Both the position numbers and the translations under genes were made by a program. Positions 56,131 through 64,000 of a stretch of 64,000 bases of DNA are shown here, piece by piece. The notes under the pieces were generated by a model, which ran no database searches, had not been told where the DNA came from, and was given only the letters and a program-made list of their open reading frames with translations. Where the stretch lies: NCBI RefSeq assembly GCF_004341515.1, contig NZ_SLZF01000003.1, positions 186,001 to 250,000 of the forward strand, read 5' to 3'. Each line of letters opens with the position of its first letter. Position 1 is the stretch's first letter. The DNA comes from Allobosea sp. BK604 (lineage in GTDB: Bacteria; Pseudomonadota; Alphaproteobacteria; Rhizobiales; Beijerinckiaceae).

Positions 56131-57690
56131 TCAGACTTTCACCTCGCCGACGCTCATGGTCAGCGCCTGGTTGACCTTGAAGTCCTGCACGCCCTGGCGC
56201 CAGAGATTGGAGGCATGGACGAAGCCGAGCACGCCGATAGGCGCGTCCTTGGCCATGACCATCTGCATCTTGCCGTAGATCTCCTTCAGCTTGGCCTGTT
56301 CGGTCTCGGCGAAGGCCGCCGCCATCAGCGCGGCGAGCTCGGGATTGTCGTAGCCCGTGCTCTTGGACAGGAACTGCCCGGGGATCACCGTGTTGGCGAC
56401 GATGTAGGTCGGCTCGCCCGGCGACATGAAGACCTGCATTGCCATCTGGTGCTCGCCGCGGGCGATTTGCTGGATCAGCACCGAGAACTCGTAGACCTTG
56501 AGGTTGATCTTCACGCCGATCTTGGCGAGCTGCGCCTGCAGGAAGATCGCCGCGTCCTTGGTATCGAGCAGATAGGGCTCGGCCTGGATGCTGATGTCGA
56601 TCTCCGCGCCGTTCGGATATTTCGACTTGGCCAGGAATTCCTTGGCTCGGTCGAGATCGAAGGCGAGTTCCTTGTCGGCCTCGGGGTTGAACCACCAGCC
56701 GCGCGGCGGCGCGAGCACGCCGGTTGGGTCGAGCAGCCCGTAATAGACCTTGTCGGCAATCGTCTTGCGATCGATGGCGCAGGAGAGCGCCTTGCGGAAA
56801 TTCACGTCGTCGAGCGGCGGCTTCAGGGTATTGGTGAACATCAGGAGAGCGCCGCCCAGGGTCGGACGCGAGGCCCCAGTGACGTTCGGCATGGTCTTCA
56901 GTCGGTTGAACTCGCGCGGCGGCGGGGCGCTGATGATGTCGACCTGGCCGGTCAGCAGATAGGCGACGCGGGTCGCGTCCTCCGGGATCATCTTGACGAC
57001 GAGCCGGTCCCAGGCCGGCAGGCCCTTGCGCCAGTAATTCGGGTTCTTCTTGAAGCTGATGGAGTCGTTCGGCTTCCACTCCTCGAAAATTCCGAAGCCG
57101 GTGCCGACGCCTGCGGGCTTCGACTTGAAATAGTCGTCGCCATGCTCCTTGCGCGAGCCGGCCGGGAAGATGCCCATGTATTTGGTGAGGAAATAGACCC
57201 ATTGGCCATAGGGTTCGGAGAGCTCGAACTGGACCTTGAGCGGGTCGAGCACGGTCACCTTGGCGATCTTGGTGAAGAGCGGCCGGCGCAGCGCCTTGTT
57301 GTTGGCGTCGAGCAGGTAATCGAACGAGTATTTAACATCCTCGGCGGTCATCTTCTTGCCGTTGTGGAAGGTGACGTCGTCGCGCAATTCGAACGTATAG
57401 GTCTTCTTGTCGGCGGAGATCGTCGGCAGGGCCTTGGCCAATTGTGGCTTCAGCACGCCGTCGGCGTCGTATTCGACGAGGTTCTCGAACACGGTCTGGC
57501 CCAGGATCATCGCGTCGTGATTGAGCTGATTGATCGGATCGATCGTGATCGGATTGCTCGGCAGGACGACGGTCAGCGTCTTGCCGTTATTCGGCTGAGC
57601 GTAGAGCAAGCTCGAGGGCAGAAGCGAAGCAAGCGCGCCACCGGCGCCGGCGGCAAGGAACTCCCGGCGATTTGTCGGCAGATTGGCCAT
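56131..57690 (-). CDS. Peptide/opine-type ABC substrate-binding protein
   Basis: 519 residues, family 5 solute-binding protein. N-terminus NRREFLAAGAGGALASLLPS is a twin-arginine-type signal. Fold motifs: LVEYDADGVLKPQLAKALPT, YTFELRDDVTFHNGKKMTAE and VKYSFDYLLDANN. It should bind a small peptide, opine or hydantoin-like compound in the periplasm. First gene of the minus-strand operon that continues through the permeases, ATPases, hydantoinase subunits and PLP enzyme. A LysR gene diverges from it. Confidence 0.92.
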   Translation of the reverse strand: MANLPTNRREFLAAGAGGALASLLPSSLLYAQPNNGKTLTVVLPSNPITIDPINQLNHDAMILGQTVFENLVEYDADGVLKPQLAKALPTISADKKTYTFELRDDVTFHNGKKMTAEDVKYSFDYLLDANNKALRRPLFTKIAKVTVLDPLKVQFELSEPYGQWVYFLTKYMGIFPAGSRKEHGDDYFKSKPAGVGTGFGIFEEWKPNDSISFKKNPNYWRKGLPAWDRLVVKMIPEDATRVAYLLTGQVDIISAPPPREFNRLKTMPNVTGASRPTLGGALLMFTNTLKPPLDDVNFRKALSCAIDRKTIADKVYYGLLDPTGVLAPPRGWWFNPEADKELAFDLDRAKEFLAKSKYPNGAEIDISIQAEPYLLDTKDAAIFLQAQLAKIGVKINLKVYEFSVLIQQIARGEHQMAMQVFMSPGEPTYIVANTVIPGQFLSKSTGYDNPELAALMAAAFAETEQAKLKEIYGKMQMVMAKDAPIGVLGFVHASNLWRQGVQDFKVNQALTMSVGEVKV

Positions 57691-57832
57691 GTAACATCCC
57701 CTTTATATGGCAATGCCTTGGCGGCGCGGGACTTGGCCTTCGCACCGAACCCGATGAGCGTAACATCGCGCCGGCAAGGAATTAAAATAAGAACTCTTGG
57801 CCGCTTGATTGTGATTCACTATCGTCTTGCCG

Positions 57833-58717
57833 ATGCGCTACACCTTCGGCCAGGCTGAAGCCTTCTACTGGGTCGCCCGGCTCGGCGGCTTCCGCGCCGC
57901 CGCATCGCATCTCAACCTGTCGCAGCCGACGGTGAGCCTCAGGGTCAAGGAGCTCGAGCGCATCCTCGGAGGCGATCTGTTCGACCGGTCGCTCTACCGG
58001 CCGGTGCCGACGACGCTGGGCTCCGCGATCTATGCTGATGTCGAGCGGATGCTGGCGCATGCCGAGCAGGTGCAGCGCCACAGCAAGGACGGGCTGCACG
58101 GCAAGAGCCTGCTGCGTATCGGCGCCGCCGATTCCTTCGCCGCCGCCATCCTGCCCGATCTGCTTGCCCAGTTGGCTCGCCGCCACGTCGAATTGCAGGT
58201 CGACGTCACCGTCGACTTCAGCACGAAGCTCGAACAGCTCCTGCTCGACCGCTCGATCGACATCGCCTTTCTCTCGCAGCCGCGCGTCCATGCGGGGATC
58301 ACCATCGTCCCGCTTTGGCTGATCGATCTCGTCTGGGTGATCGGCGAGGGATTGCCTTTTCAGGGAAATGTGGCGACGCCGGAGAGCCTCGTCGACCTGC
58401 CGATCTTCACCAACAGCTCGCCATCGGGCCTGTTCACCACCATCCAGATGTGGTTCGGCGCGCATGGCCTGAAACCACGCCGACTCAATACCTGCAATCC
58501 GCTGACCGTGATCGCGCGCCTCGCCAGCGCCGGAACCGGCGCGGCGATGATCCCGCGCGAGATGATCCACCTGTCAGGCGAGAAGCTGACGCTGCGCGTC
58601 CTCGAATCCGATCCGCCGATCCCCTCGCACAATCTCTGCGCGATGTGGTGGAACAACGAATCCGCCGACGAATGCAGCTATCTCGCCAATCTCGCCCGTG
58701 ACATCGCGACGAAGTGA
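57833..58717 (+). CDS. LysR-family regulator of the hydantoinase/importer operon
   Basis: 294 residues. HTH (FGQAEAFYWVARLGGFRAAA ... LSQPTVSLRVKELERILGGD), complete effector domain (LLRIGAADSFAAAILPDLLA; IVPLWLIDLVWVIGEGLPFQ). Divergent from the binding-protein gene across 142 bp, which fits control of that operon. ATG 57833 chosen; a TTG two codons earlier is open. The 3' side is followed by a palindromic repeat. Confidence 0.9.
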   Translation: MRYTFGQAEAFYWVARLGGFRAAASHLNLSQPTVSLRVKELERILGGDLFDRSLYRPVPTTLGSAIYADVERMLAHAEQVQRHSKDGLHGKSLLRIGAADSFAAAILPDLLAQLARRHVELQVDVTVDFSTKLEQLLLDRSIDIAFLSQPRVHAGITIVPLWLIDLVWVIGEGLPFQGNVATPESLVDLPIFTNSSPSGLFTTIQMWFGAHGLKPRRLNTCNPLTVIARLASAGTGAAMIPREMIHLSGEKLTLRVLESDPPIPSHNLCAMWWNNESADECSYLANLARDIATK

Positions 58718-58737
58718 CGGGAGTGGCCGAACTGACC

Positions 58738-58832
58738 TGGAGCATATTCGAGCGAAGTGGGCACCGGTTCGCGTATAGAAAATGCGTCAGGCCAAAGAGA
58801 GCGCTTCCGCTTCGGAGGCAGAAGCGCTCTAG
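58738..58832. repeat. Palindromic repeat (family A, copy 2)
   Basis: Contains GGAGCATATTCGAGCGAAGT, ACCGGTTCGCGTATAGAAAA and TGCGTCAGGCCAAAGAGA, closely matching 37061-37162. It ends in a hairpin with 10-bp arms AGAGCGCTTC / GAAGCGCTCT (58798-58830), which may also serve as transcription end for the LysR gene. Confidence 0.85.
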
Positions 58833-58989
58833 CTTGTCCATCGTTTGACAATCATGCGGGAAGCCAGGCTGCCTTCATTGAAAGCTGCCTGGCTTCCGTT
58901 CCAACGAACTCGCTGTCGGACGCGTGTTGATCCGTCACGTCATCGCAATCCGGCGGGCGAGCTTTATCGTCATCGCCCCCGCGACAGGT
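58833..58989. other. Intergenic, nothing recognised
   Basis: Between the repeat and the end of the small Cys-protein gene. It contains a short inverted sequence near 58862-58892 (GAAGCCAGGCTGCC ... GGCAGC...GGCTTCC-like) that could be a weak hairpin; otherwise nothing supported. Confidence 0.3.
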
Positions 58990-59208
58990 CTAACGGCAGA
59001 CCCGCCTTCCGTTGACGATCGCACAGCGGACCGGCGCCGGCCTCACCACCACGGCCCTTGGCGCGGGTCGTCGCGCGACGACGGCGCCATTGGGCCCGGC
59101 GCATCCCGCTCTCACCACGCCACGCGCGCAGACGACAGCGTTGGCATCCTCCGGAACGGCGATCGCCGCCAGCCCGAGCATTCCGACAACCAGGATCAGA
59201 GCCTTCAT
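58990..59208 (-). CDS. Small secreted four-cysteine protein
   Basis: 72 residues. Signal peptide MKALILVVGMLGLAAIAVPE with likely cleavage after ANA (residue 24). The mature 48 residues hold four cysteines (27, 36, 62, 71) in two pairs flanking a Pro/Arg/Val-rich middle (RRPAPRAVVVRPAPVR), suggesting two disulfides. GGAGGA is six bases before the ATG at 59208, favouring it over the longer frame. Function unknown. Last of four minus-strand envelope genes, 29 bp after the HdeA/B-like gene. Confidence 0.7.
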   Translation of the reverse strand: MKALILVVGMLGLAAIAVPEDANAVVCARGVVRAGCAGPNGAVVARRPAPRAVVVRPAPVRCAIVNGRRVCR

Positions 59209-59237
59209 GAACGGTCCTCCTGCCATGAGCGGCGGCG

Positions 59238-59591
59238 TTACTTCATCTCGATGCCGAGCTTCGCGCGCATGTCCTTGAACACGACGGCGATCGCCTCGAT
59301 GATCTTCTTGTCTTGGTTGGCCTTGCAGTAAACGATCACCTCGTGCTCGGCCTCCTTCCCCTTCTTCACATCGAGGAAGTGCTTGCGCGCGAGGCCGTTG
59401 TACCAGCCGCTATACCAGGTGGCCAGCATGTCGGCGTCTTCCTGGAAGGTTCCGGCAAGTTGAGCGCAGGTGAGTTTCTGGACGTCGATGAAGCCGTTCT
59501 CGTCCGCGTAAGCGCTCAGCCTGGTCTGGGCCTGCGCCGCATGCAGCGACGAGAAGCCAAGGAGCGCTGCGATGATCAATGTCTTGCGCAT
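59238..59591 (-). CDS. HdeA/HdeB-like periplasmic acid-stress chaperone
   Basis: 117 residues. Signal peptide (MRKTLIIAALLGFSSLHAAQ), then the HdeA/B pattern: VQKLTCAQLAG, a WYSGWYNG helix, and HEVIVYCKANQDKK. Cys42 and Cys89 correspond to the family disulfide. Such proteins unfold at low pH and protect other periplasmic proteins from aggregation. Lies between the DUF1254 gene (93 bp upstream) and the small Cys-protein gene. Confidence 0.85.
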   Translation of the reverse strand: MRKTLIIAALLGFSSLHAAQAQTRLSAYADENGFIDVQKLTCAQLAGTFQEDADMLATWYSGWYNGLARKHFLDVKKGKEAEHEVIVYCKANQDKKIIEAIAVVFKDMRAKLGIEMK

Positions 59592-59683
59592 GGTGGTTCA
59601 ACCCTGATTTCGAAGTGACTGGAACTGCGGAAAAGTCATGCGGAGCCCATGCCGGCCCGCGAGAGCCGGCATGGGCCGTTCGC

Positions 59684-61114
59684 TCAGGAAACCTTCTTGG
59701 CCGCGGGCGGCTTCCATGTGCCGTTGAGGATCGACGGGTCCGCCTCGTTCGGCCAATACATCCGCAGCATCAGGATGAAGTCGCCGGTCGGCGCGGGAAG
59801 CCAGTTGGCTTCCTTGTCCTTGCCCGGGGACTCGGCCTGGATATAGAGATCGGTCGAGCCGTCGGGGTTCGTCTGCAAATCCTGCCGGGCGCTGATCGAA
59901 TAGCGGTTGAGCGGATTGCTCACGAAGAAGTACTGGCTGTTATACATCGTCAGCGACCAGAACCCCTCCACCGGGGGCAGATGCCCCTTGGGGAAGCGCA
60001 TGACGTATTTGTTCGCGCCACTATACTTGGCGCCGTCGGCGTCTTCCTTGGAGGTCGGATAGACGGCGTCCTGCGGACGATTGGCACCAAGCCCGATGGC
60101 GGTCACGAGCCCGCGCATCAGATAGTCCGTGCCATAGATGCCGGTCTTCGTGGTGAAGGCCCAGCCGTTCTCGTTCGTGACCGCCGGGTTGACCTTGAAC
60201 TGGAGCATGATCCTGTCGAACCCGACTTCAGGGACCCGCTTGACGAAATCGGCTTTCAACTTGCTTGCGTCGAAGGCTTGCCCAGGGACGATGCCGATGC
60301 GCGCGAACTTGGCGAGCTGAGGCGCATCCGCCGCGGCGGGCGGATTGGTCTTCATCAGCTCGCAGAGCAGCGTGAAATAGGCGGTCGCATCCATGCGATT
60401 GACCTGCTCGCGAACCGGCGTCTTGAGGTCTATCTCGGGATCGACCTTGCCCGGGGGCGGCGTGTAGGCCTTGCCATAGGCGCTGAGCGGAACCAGCTTG
60501 AACTCGTCCTGCAGCTTGTGGACGGCTGCATAGTCTTCGGGCGTGCCGGTGCAATAGATCCGGCCGAGGAGCCAGACCAGGCTGGTCGGTGACTTGTATT
60601 CCTTGACGCCGGCGGGGAGGCTGCCGGTCCAGCCCGGCCCCGTGATCGCATAGGTCTGGGCGCCGGTGCCTGTGGTTCGCTTGCCCGGAACCTGGAAGAC
60701 GTTCGTCCAGCCGTCCAGCATGGGCATCAGGAAATAGCGCCCCTGCATGTCGGGAATGCTGAGCACCCACGGCTCCTTGCCGACATCGAAGAACGAAGTC
60801 GTGTAGAGCGTGTCGGCGTTGGGCGCGGTGACGTCGCGGAACGACGCATCGGGATAATGGCGCAGCTTGATGATCTGCCCCATCGGCGCCTTGGTTCCGA
60901 CCGGCTCCGCGACATTGGTCAGGATCCGCCGGGTCATTTCCATGGTCACGAGCGGGTAGCCATAGATATAGGCTTCGGTCGCGAGCCAGAAATCCTCCAG
61001 CCCCTCCCCTATGCCCAGCAGGCCACCTTCCTGGGCCAGCGCCGAACGGCTCATTGCCGATGCGGCGAGCAGGCTCACTCCGCCAAACGCGGCGGACCGA
61101 CGGGTCATCTTCAT
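59684..61114 (-). CDS. Exported DUF1254/DUF1214 protein
   Basis: 476 residues. Tat-like signal (MTRRSAAFGGVSLLAASAMS ... AQ). DUF1254 region at about 45-190 (ATEAYIYGYPLVTMEMTRRI; TAPNADTLYTTSFFDVGKEP) and DUF1214 region in the C-terminal third (GFWSLTMYNSQYFFVSNPLN; LPAPTGDFILMLRMYWPN). Biochemical role is unknown; the protein is periplasmic or lipid-associated. It follows the outer-membrane protein gene by 63 bp. Confidence 0.88.
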   Translation of the reverse strand: MKMTRRSAAFGGVSLLAASAMSRSALAQEGGLLGIGEGLEDFWLATEAYIYGYPLVTMEMTRRILTNVAEPVGTKAPMGQIIKLRHYPDASFRDVTAPNADTLYTTSFFDVGKEPWVLSIPDMQGRYFLMPMLDGWTNVFQVPGKRTTGTGAQTYAITGPGWTGSLPAGVKEYKSPTSLVWLLGRIYCTGTPEDYAAVHKLQDEFKLVPLSAYGKAYTPPPGKVDPEIDLKTPVREQVNRMDATAYFTLLCELMKTNPPAAADAPQLAKFARIGIVPGQAFDASKLKADFVKRVPEVGFDRIMLQFKVNPAVTNENGWAFTTKTGIYGTDYLMRGLVTAIGLGANRPQDAVYPTSKEDADGAKYSGANKYVMRFPKGHLPPVEGFWSLTMYNSQYFFVSNPLNRYSISARQDLQTNPDGSTDLYIQAESPGKDKEANWLPAPTGDFILMLRMYWPNEADPSILNGTWKPPAAKKVS

Positions 61115-61177
61115 GTCTACCTCCTCAACTGCTTCGAAGACGTGGTGGGGTCGAACGGCGGGGTGGTGACGGCACGC

Positions 61178-62083
61178 TCAGAAGCGCGCCGTGACACCAA
61201 GGATCGGGCCATGCGTGAGCATGTCGTACTCGTAGCGGTTGCTGCCGGAGCCCTTGGCATAGTCGACGTAAAGCGCGCGATAGCCGGCCATCGCGCTCCA
61301 GACGGTGTTCTCCGTGCGGGCGAATTCCCAGTTGACATTGCCCATGGCCTGCCAGCTGAGCCTGCTGCCCGCGCCGAAGCCTCCGATATCGCCCCGCAGC
61401 ACCATGTCCACCTGTGGCGTGAAGCGGTGACGCAGGCGCAGCCCGACCAGCGGATCGAGCCAGGTCACGTCGCCGGAATCGGCAATGGCGCGGCCACGAG
61501 CGATGGTGAGGTCGCCCACATTGAGACCGGCGATCAGCCCCAGCTCGGCCTCGGCGTTCTGCCACCAGAAGCGGCCACCGCCATAGAGGTCGATCGCCGT
61601 TTCAGAGGCGCCGGCGCCCTGCCAGCGGACGAGCTCGTAGCCGAGCGCGGCTTCCGCAATGACCATCTCGAACTGGACCGTCGCGAACGCGGCCAAGGCC
61701 CCGCCAACAGCTGGCTGGACGCTGCGAGCGCGAGCGGCGCCGCCATCCGCGCCGATTTTCAAGTAGGTGAGATCGGTCATGATGGCGAAACGGCCGTTTC
61801 GCGCCTCGAAGGCCCCCATCAGGCCGAAGAGCTGTGCCGGGATCTTGCGGTCGAGGACCTCGCCGATGCCAGCATTGATGTCGGTGGTTCGGCCTTTGAT
61901 GGTCGTCGACCCGTTGATCGCCGGCACCCAGGCATAGGGCATCGCGACGAAGGTCCATGCCGGCGGCACGGCGGGCGCGGTCGGCTCCGGCGGACGCAGC
62001 GGCAGATCGGCCGCGAAGGCCTGCGCTCCCCAGCAAAGAACGATGCCGGAGAGTGCCGACAGGCGGATAGTCCATCCCGTCAT
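61178..62083 (-). CDS. Outer-membrane beta-barrel protein
   Basis: 301 residues. Signal peptide ending AFAA, Pro-rich start, then alternating amphipathic strands (WTFVAMPYAWVPAINGSTTI, AIMTDLTYLKIGADGG, EAELGLIAGLNVGDLTIARG) and a C-terminal aromatic residue (GVTARF), as required by the Bam machinery. No known porin subtype is recognised. ATG 62083 gives the best signal peptide; ATG 62107 is eight codons upstream. Head of the envelope gene group. Confidence 0.78.
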   Translation of the reverse strand: MTGWTIRLSALSGIVLCWGAQAFAADLPLRPPEPTAPAVPPAWTFVAMPYAWVPAINGSTTIKGRTTDINAGIGEVLDRKIPAQLFGLMGAFEARNGRFAIMTDLTYLKIGADGGAARARSVQPAVGGALAAFATVQFEMVIAEAALGYELVRWQGAGASETAIDLYGGGRFWWQNAEAELGLIAGLNVGDLTIARGRAIADSGDVTWLDPLVGLRLRHRFTPQVDMVLRGDIGGFGAGSRLSWQAMGNVNWEFARTENTVWSAMAGYRALYVDYAKGSGSNRYEYDMLTHGPILGVTARF

Positions 62084-62305
62084 CGAGTGCTGCTCCGCCG
62101 CAGCCATGCGGCCGCGTCAAATCCAACCGTTCTGCAGATCATGCGAACACGCCCCCCGATCTGTCGTCCGGCCTGAGGAACCTCAAGCCGCCTGCCCATT
62201 TGCTGCGAGCCGGCCGGAGAGTTCTTGCCATTTCGCGCCAACAGCGCCTGCGGTCTCAAATCGACCGGAATGAACCTTCGGCACATCTTGTCGATCTGCG
62301 CGACG

Positions 62306-62710
62306 TCACTCCGTCGCGGCGGGTCCTGTCGGGCGTCGGCTCCCGCCGCCGCCGCGCCTCGCGTGCAATCCAGCCATCCGCTGCCTGCGATAGACAGCCG
62401 GCTGAATATTCATCAAACGCATGAAGATGCGGCTGAAGCTGCTTGGACCGGAATAGCCGAGGCGATCGGCGATGCTCGCGATGCTCAGCTCGGATTCGGT
62501 GAGAAGATGACAGGCCGTGGCCAAGCGCACTTCGGCAACCAGGTCGCTGTAGCTCGTGCCGATCGTCGCCAGCTGGCGCTGCAGCGAGCGCGGGCTGATG
62601 CCCAATCGTTTAGCGGTGGCCCGCAGGGAGGGGTCACCATCCTGCAGCAACCCAGCAATCATGGCGCGAACCGCATTCGGCGAGGCGACGGGGACAGTCT
62701 TCATCGACAT
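62306..62710 (-). CDS. AraC-type DNA-binding protein lacking an effector domain
   Basis: 134 residues, of which about 100 form the double-HTH AraC domain (PSLRATAKRLGISPRSLQRQ ... LSIASIADRLGYSGPSSFSR). There is no N-terminal ligand domain; the open frame can extend only to 62818. The HTH resembles that of the divergent AraC protein at 62962 (SPRSxQR, SYSDLV). Either it is a truncated paralogue or a functional stand-alone domain. 222 bp separate it from the outer-membrane gene, which it may regulate. Confidence 0.75.
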   Translation of the reverse strand: MSMKTVPVASPNAVRAMIAGLLQDGDPSLRATAKRLGISPRSLQRQLATIGTSYSDLVAEVRLATACHLLTESELSIASIADRLGYSGPSSFSRIFMRLMNIQPAVYRRQRMAGLHARRGGGGSRRPTGPAATE

Positions 62711-62961
62711 CCCTATTGGCTGAGAACCCTTCCGGTTCTGCGATAGAGGCGGATTGACCGGCCGTCTTGCCAGAAGCCGCCAAAATGCGGATCGCGGCAC
62801 TGAAGTATCGGCAACCACGTAACGTGTTTGTCGCGAAACGAGAACAGAGTATTCTGGGAGTCACCCTCGGCGGACCTCTCGGCCATGTCGTTGTGAATCA
62901 GGAAGAATTTCAAAACCTAGCTCTTAAGCCGTAGACGACGACTCCGGGGGGACGTTTTCCG

Positions 62962-63981
62962 ATGGGCGATATTCCGCTGACTCGCTGCCAATTCCTCATT
63001 CCGTTCACGCACATCCTGGACAATCTTGGGGCACCGACAGATAGTCTTTTGTCGAAACATCGGCTTCCCGCATCGCCGGCGGAAAAGCCGGGCGGTTACA
63101 TCCCGCTGCTGCCGACGATCCGCTTCGCGGAGGCCGCCCAGCGCGCGCAGGGCATCGTCGATTTCGGCTTCCAGGCGGCGAGGCAATTGCACTTCGAGCA
63201 CCTCAGCGAAAAGATGCGGGCGGTGATCGGCCATTCGCCGACATTGCTGGTCGCGCTCCAGCAAGCCTGCAAATGGGCCTCCATCGAAGACACGATCCTG
63301 AGGCTGTGGCTCGAACGCGGCGACGACCGGATTCGGATTTGCAGCCGGTTGGTGGGGACAGCCGGACTTCCGCATCTCGAGCATTCGCAGTGGTTGCAGC
63401 TGATTTTCACCATCCATATCGTTCGGCAATTCACCGGCCCGCAGTGGAGTCCGGCGACGATCGCGTTCGAGGCCCGCTACACGCCCAGTCTGGAAACGCG
63501 CTCCCAATGGCCGAACACGCGCTTCCTGTCCGGCCAGCACGCATCCTGGATCGATGTGCCGGTCTCCCACCTCAGCCTTCCCGGCCGCCCGAACCCGATA
63601 TCCGTTCCACCTCTTGCCGATGAGGACCCTCCGTCCAACTACGAGATCGTCGGCTTGCTCAGGATGCTGTTGCCATCCTACCTGGATGAAGGAGCGCCGG
63701 CGCTCGCGGACATGGCCGAGATGGCCGGCCTCAGCCCGCGCAGCTTTCAACGCAAGCTATCGCAGGCTGGATTCAGCTATTCGGATCTCGTCGACGCGGC
63801 CCGCCTCGACAACGCCAGCAAGCTCTTGCGCGACACGGATTCCAGAATCGTCGAAATCGCGCTGTCCTCCGGCTACACCGATCATGCCCATTTCACGCGC
63901 GCTTTCCGGCGAATGGCGGGTGTGACGCCCCGGCAATTCCGCGAGCAGTCACGGCGAGGATCGGACGGCCTGAGCTCATAG
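62962..63981 (+). CDS. AraC-family regulator (OruR/ArgR-like type)
   Basis: 339 residues. N-terminal effector domain with the pattern of the OruR-type AraC branch (FAEAAQRAQGIVDFGFQAAR ... AVIGHSPTLLVALQQACKWA), C-terminal double HTH at about 245-330 (PALADMAEMAGLSPRSFQRK ... LSSGYTDHAHFTRAFRRMAG). GGGGGGA precedes the ATG. Divergent from the HTH-only AraC gene across about 250 bp. Probably controls the envelope gene group to its left. Confidence 0.88.
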   Translation: MGDIPLTRCQFLIPFTHILDNLGAPTDSLLSKHRLPASPAEKPGGYIPLLPTIRFAEAAQRAQGIVDFGFQAARQLHFEHLSEKMRAVIGHSPTLLVALQQACKWASIEDTILRLWLERGDDRIRICSRLVGTAGLPHLEHSQWLQLIFTIHIVRQFTGPQWSPATIAFEARYTPSLETRSQWPNTRFLSGQHASWIDVPVSHLSLPGRPNPISVPPLADEDPPSNYEIVGLLRMLLPSYLDEGAPALADMAEMAGLSPRSFQRKLSQAGFSYSDLVDAARLDNASKLLRDTDSRIVEIALSSGYTDHAHFTRAFRRMAGVTPRQFREQSRRGSDGLSS

Positions 63982-64000
63982 CCATCCCGAGTTCGCAGCT

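Overview
The window is a GC-rich, densely coded chromosomal stretch with the gene content of a metabolically versatile alphaproteobacterium of the order Hyphomicrobiales (Rhizobiales). Pointers are: candidate sigma-EcfG-type stress promoters, many ABC and tripartite tricarboxylate (TTT) importers, numerous LysR regulators, and three kinds of intergenic palindromic repeat of a style common in that order. A Bosea-like genus is my guess from the repeats and gene mix; it cannot be proven from the sequence alone. I saw no tRNA, rRNA, CRISPR array, transposase or phage gene.

Layout. 1-3.2 kb: the 5' part of an M28 peptidase gene leaving the left edge, a NUDIX hydrolase, and a small stress cluster (YflT-like glycine-rich protein, two small proteins) whose two promoters share the same EcfG-like spacing. 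3.2-6.2 kb: one 977-residue membrane-embedded Dyp-type peroxidase. 6.2-14.9 kb: a LacI-controlled catabolic unit (acyl-CoA dehydrogenase divergent from LacI, CoA-transferase, enoyl-CoA hydratase, SDR) followed by a polar-amino-acid-type ABC importer. 15.0-17.1 kb: an epoxide hydrolase next to decayed gene remnants. 17.1-22.6 kb: a carbohydrate-type ABC importer plus an NHL beta-propeller protein.

22.6-31 kb is a long minus-strand operon: a TTT importer (binding protein, small and large membrane subunits), then FMN hydroxy-acid oxidase, D-2-hydroxyacid dehydrogenase, enolase-superfamily dehydratase, SMP-30 lactonase and SDR, i.e. a probable sugar-acid or hydroxy-acid pathway. A Crp/Fnr regulator separates it from a plus-strand RraA-type aldolase plus second TTT set (32-36 kb). 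A third TTT set (37-40 kb) is headed by a glycosidase-like barrel protein and faces a LysR gene.

42-47 kb holds dgdA (2,2-dialkylglycine decarboxylase) with a divergent DgdR-like LysR regulator, and an MFS transporter gene interrupted by one in-frame TAA. 47-58 kb is a tightly overlapped eight-gene operon: a peptide/opine-type ABC importer, hydantoinase/oxoprolinase A and B subunits and a D-threonine-aldolase-like PLP enzyme, with a divergent LysR regulator. 59-64 kb holds an envelope/acid-stress group (outer-membrane barrel, DUF1254 protein, HdeA/B-like chaperone, small Cys protein) beside two related AraC regulators, one reduced to its DNA-binding domain.

The most unusual items are the giant membrane-anchored Dyp peroxidase, the 108-bp palindromic element inserted in frame into a TTT binding-protein signal peptide, a second repeat that supplies the stop codon of another binding-protein gene, the paired LacI operators, and the nonsense codon in the MFS gene.
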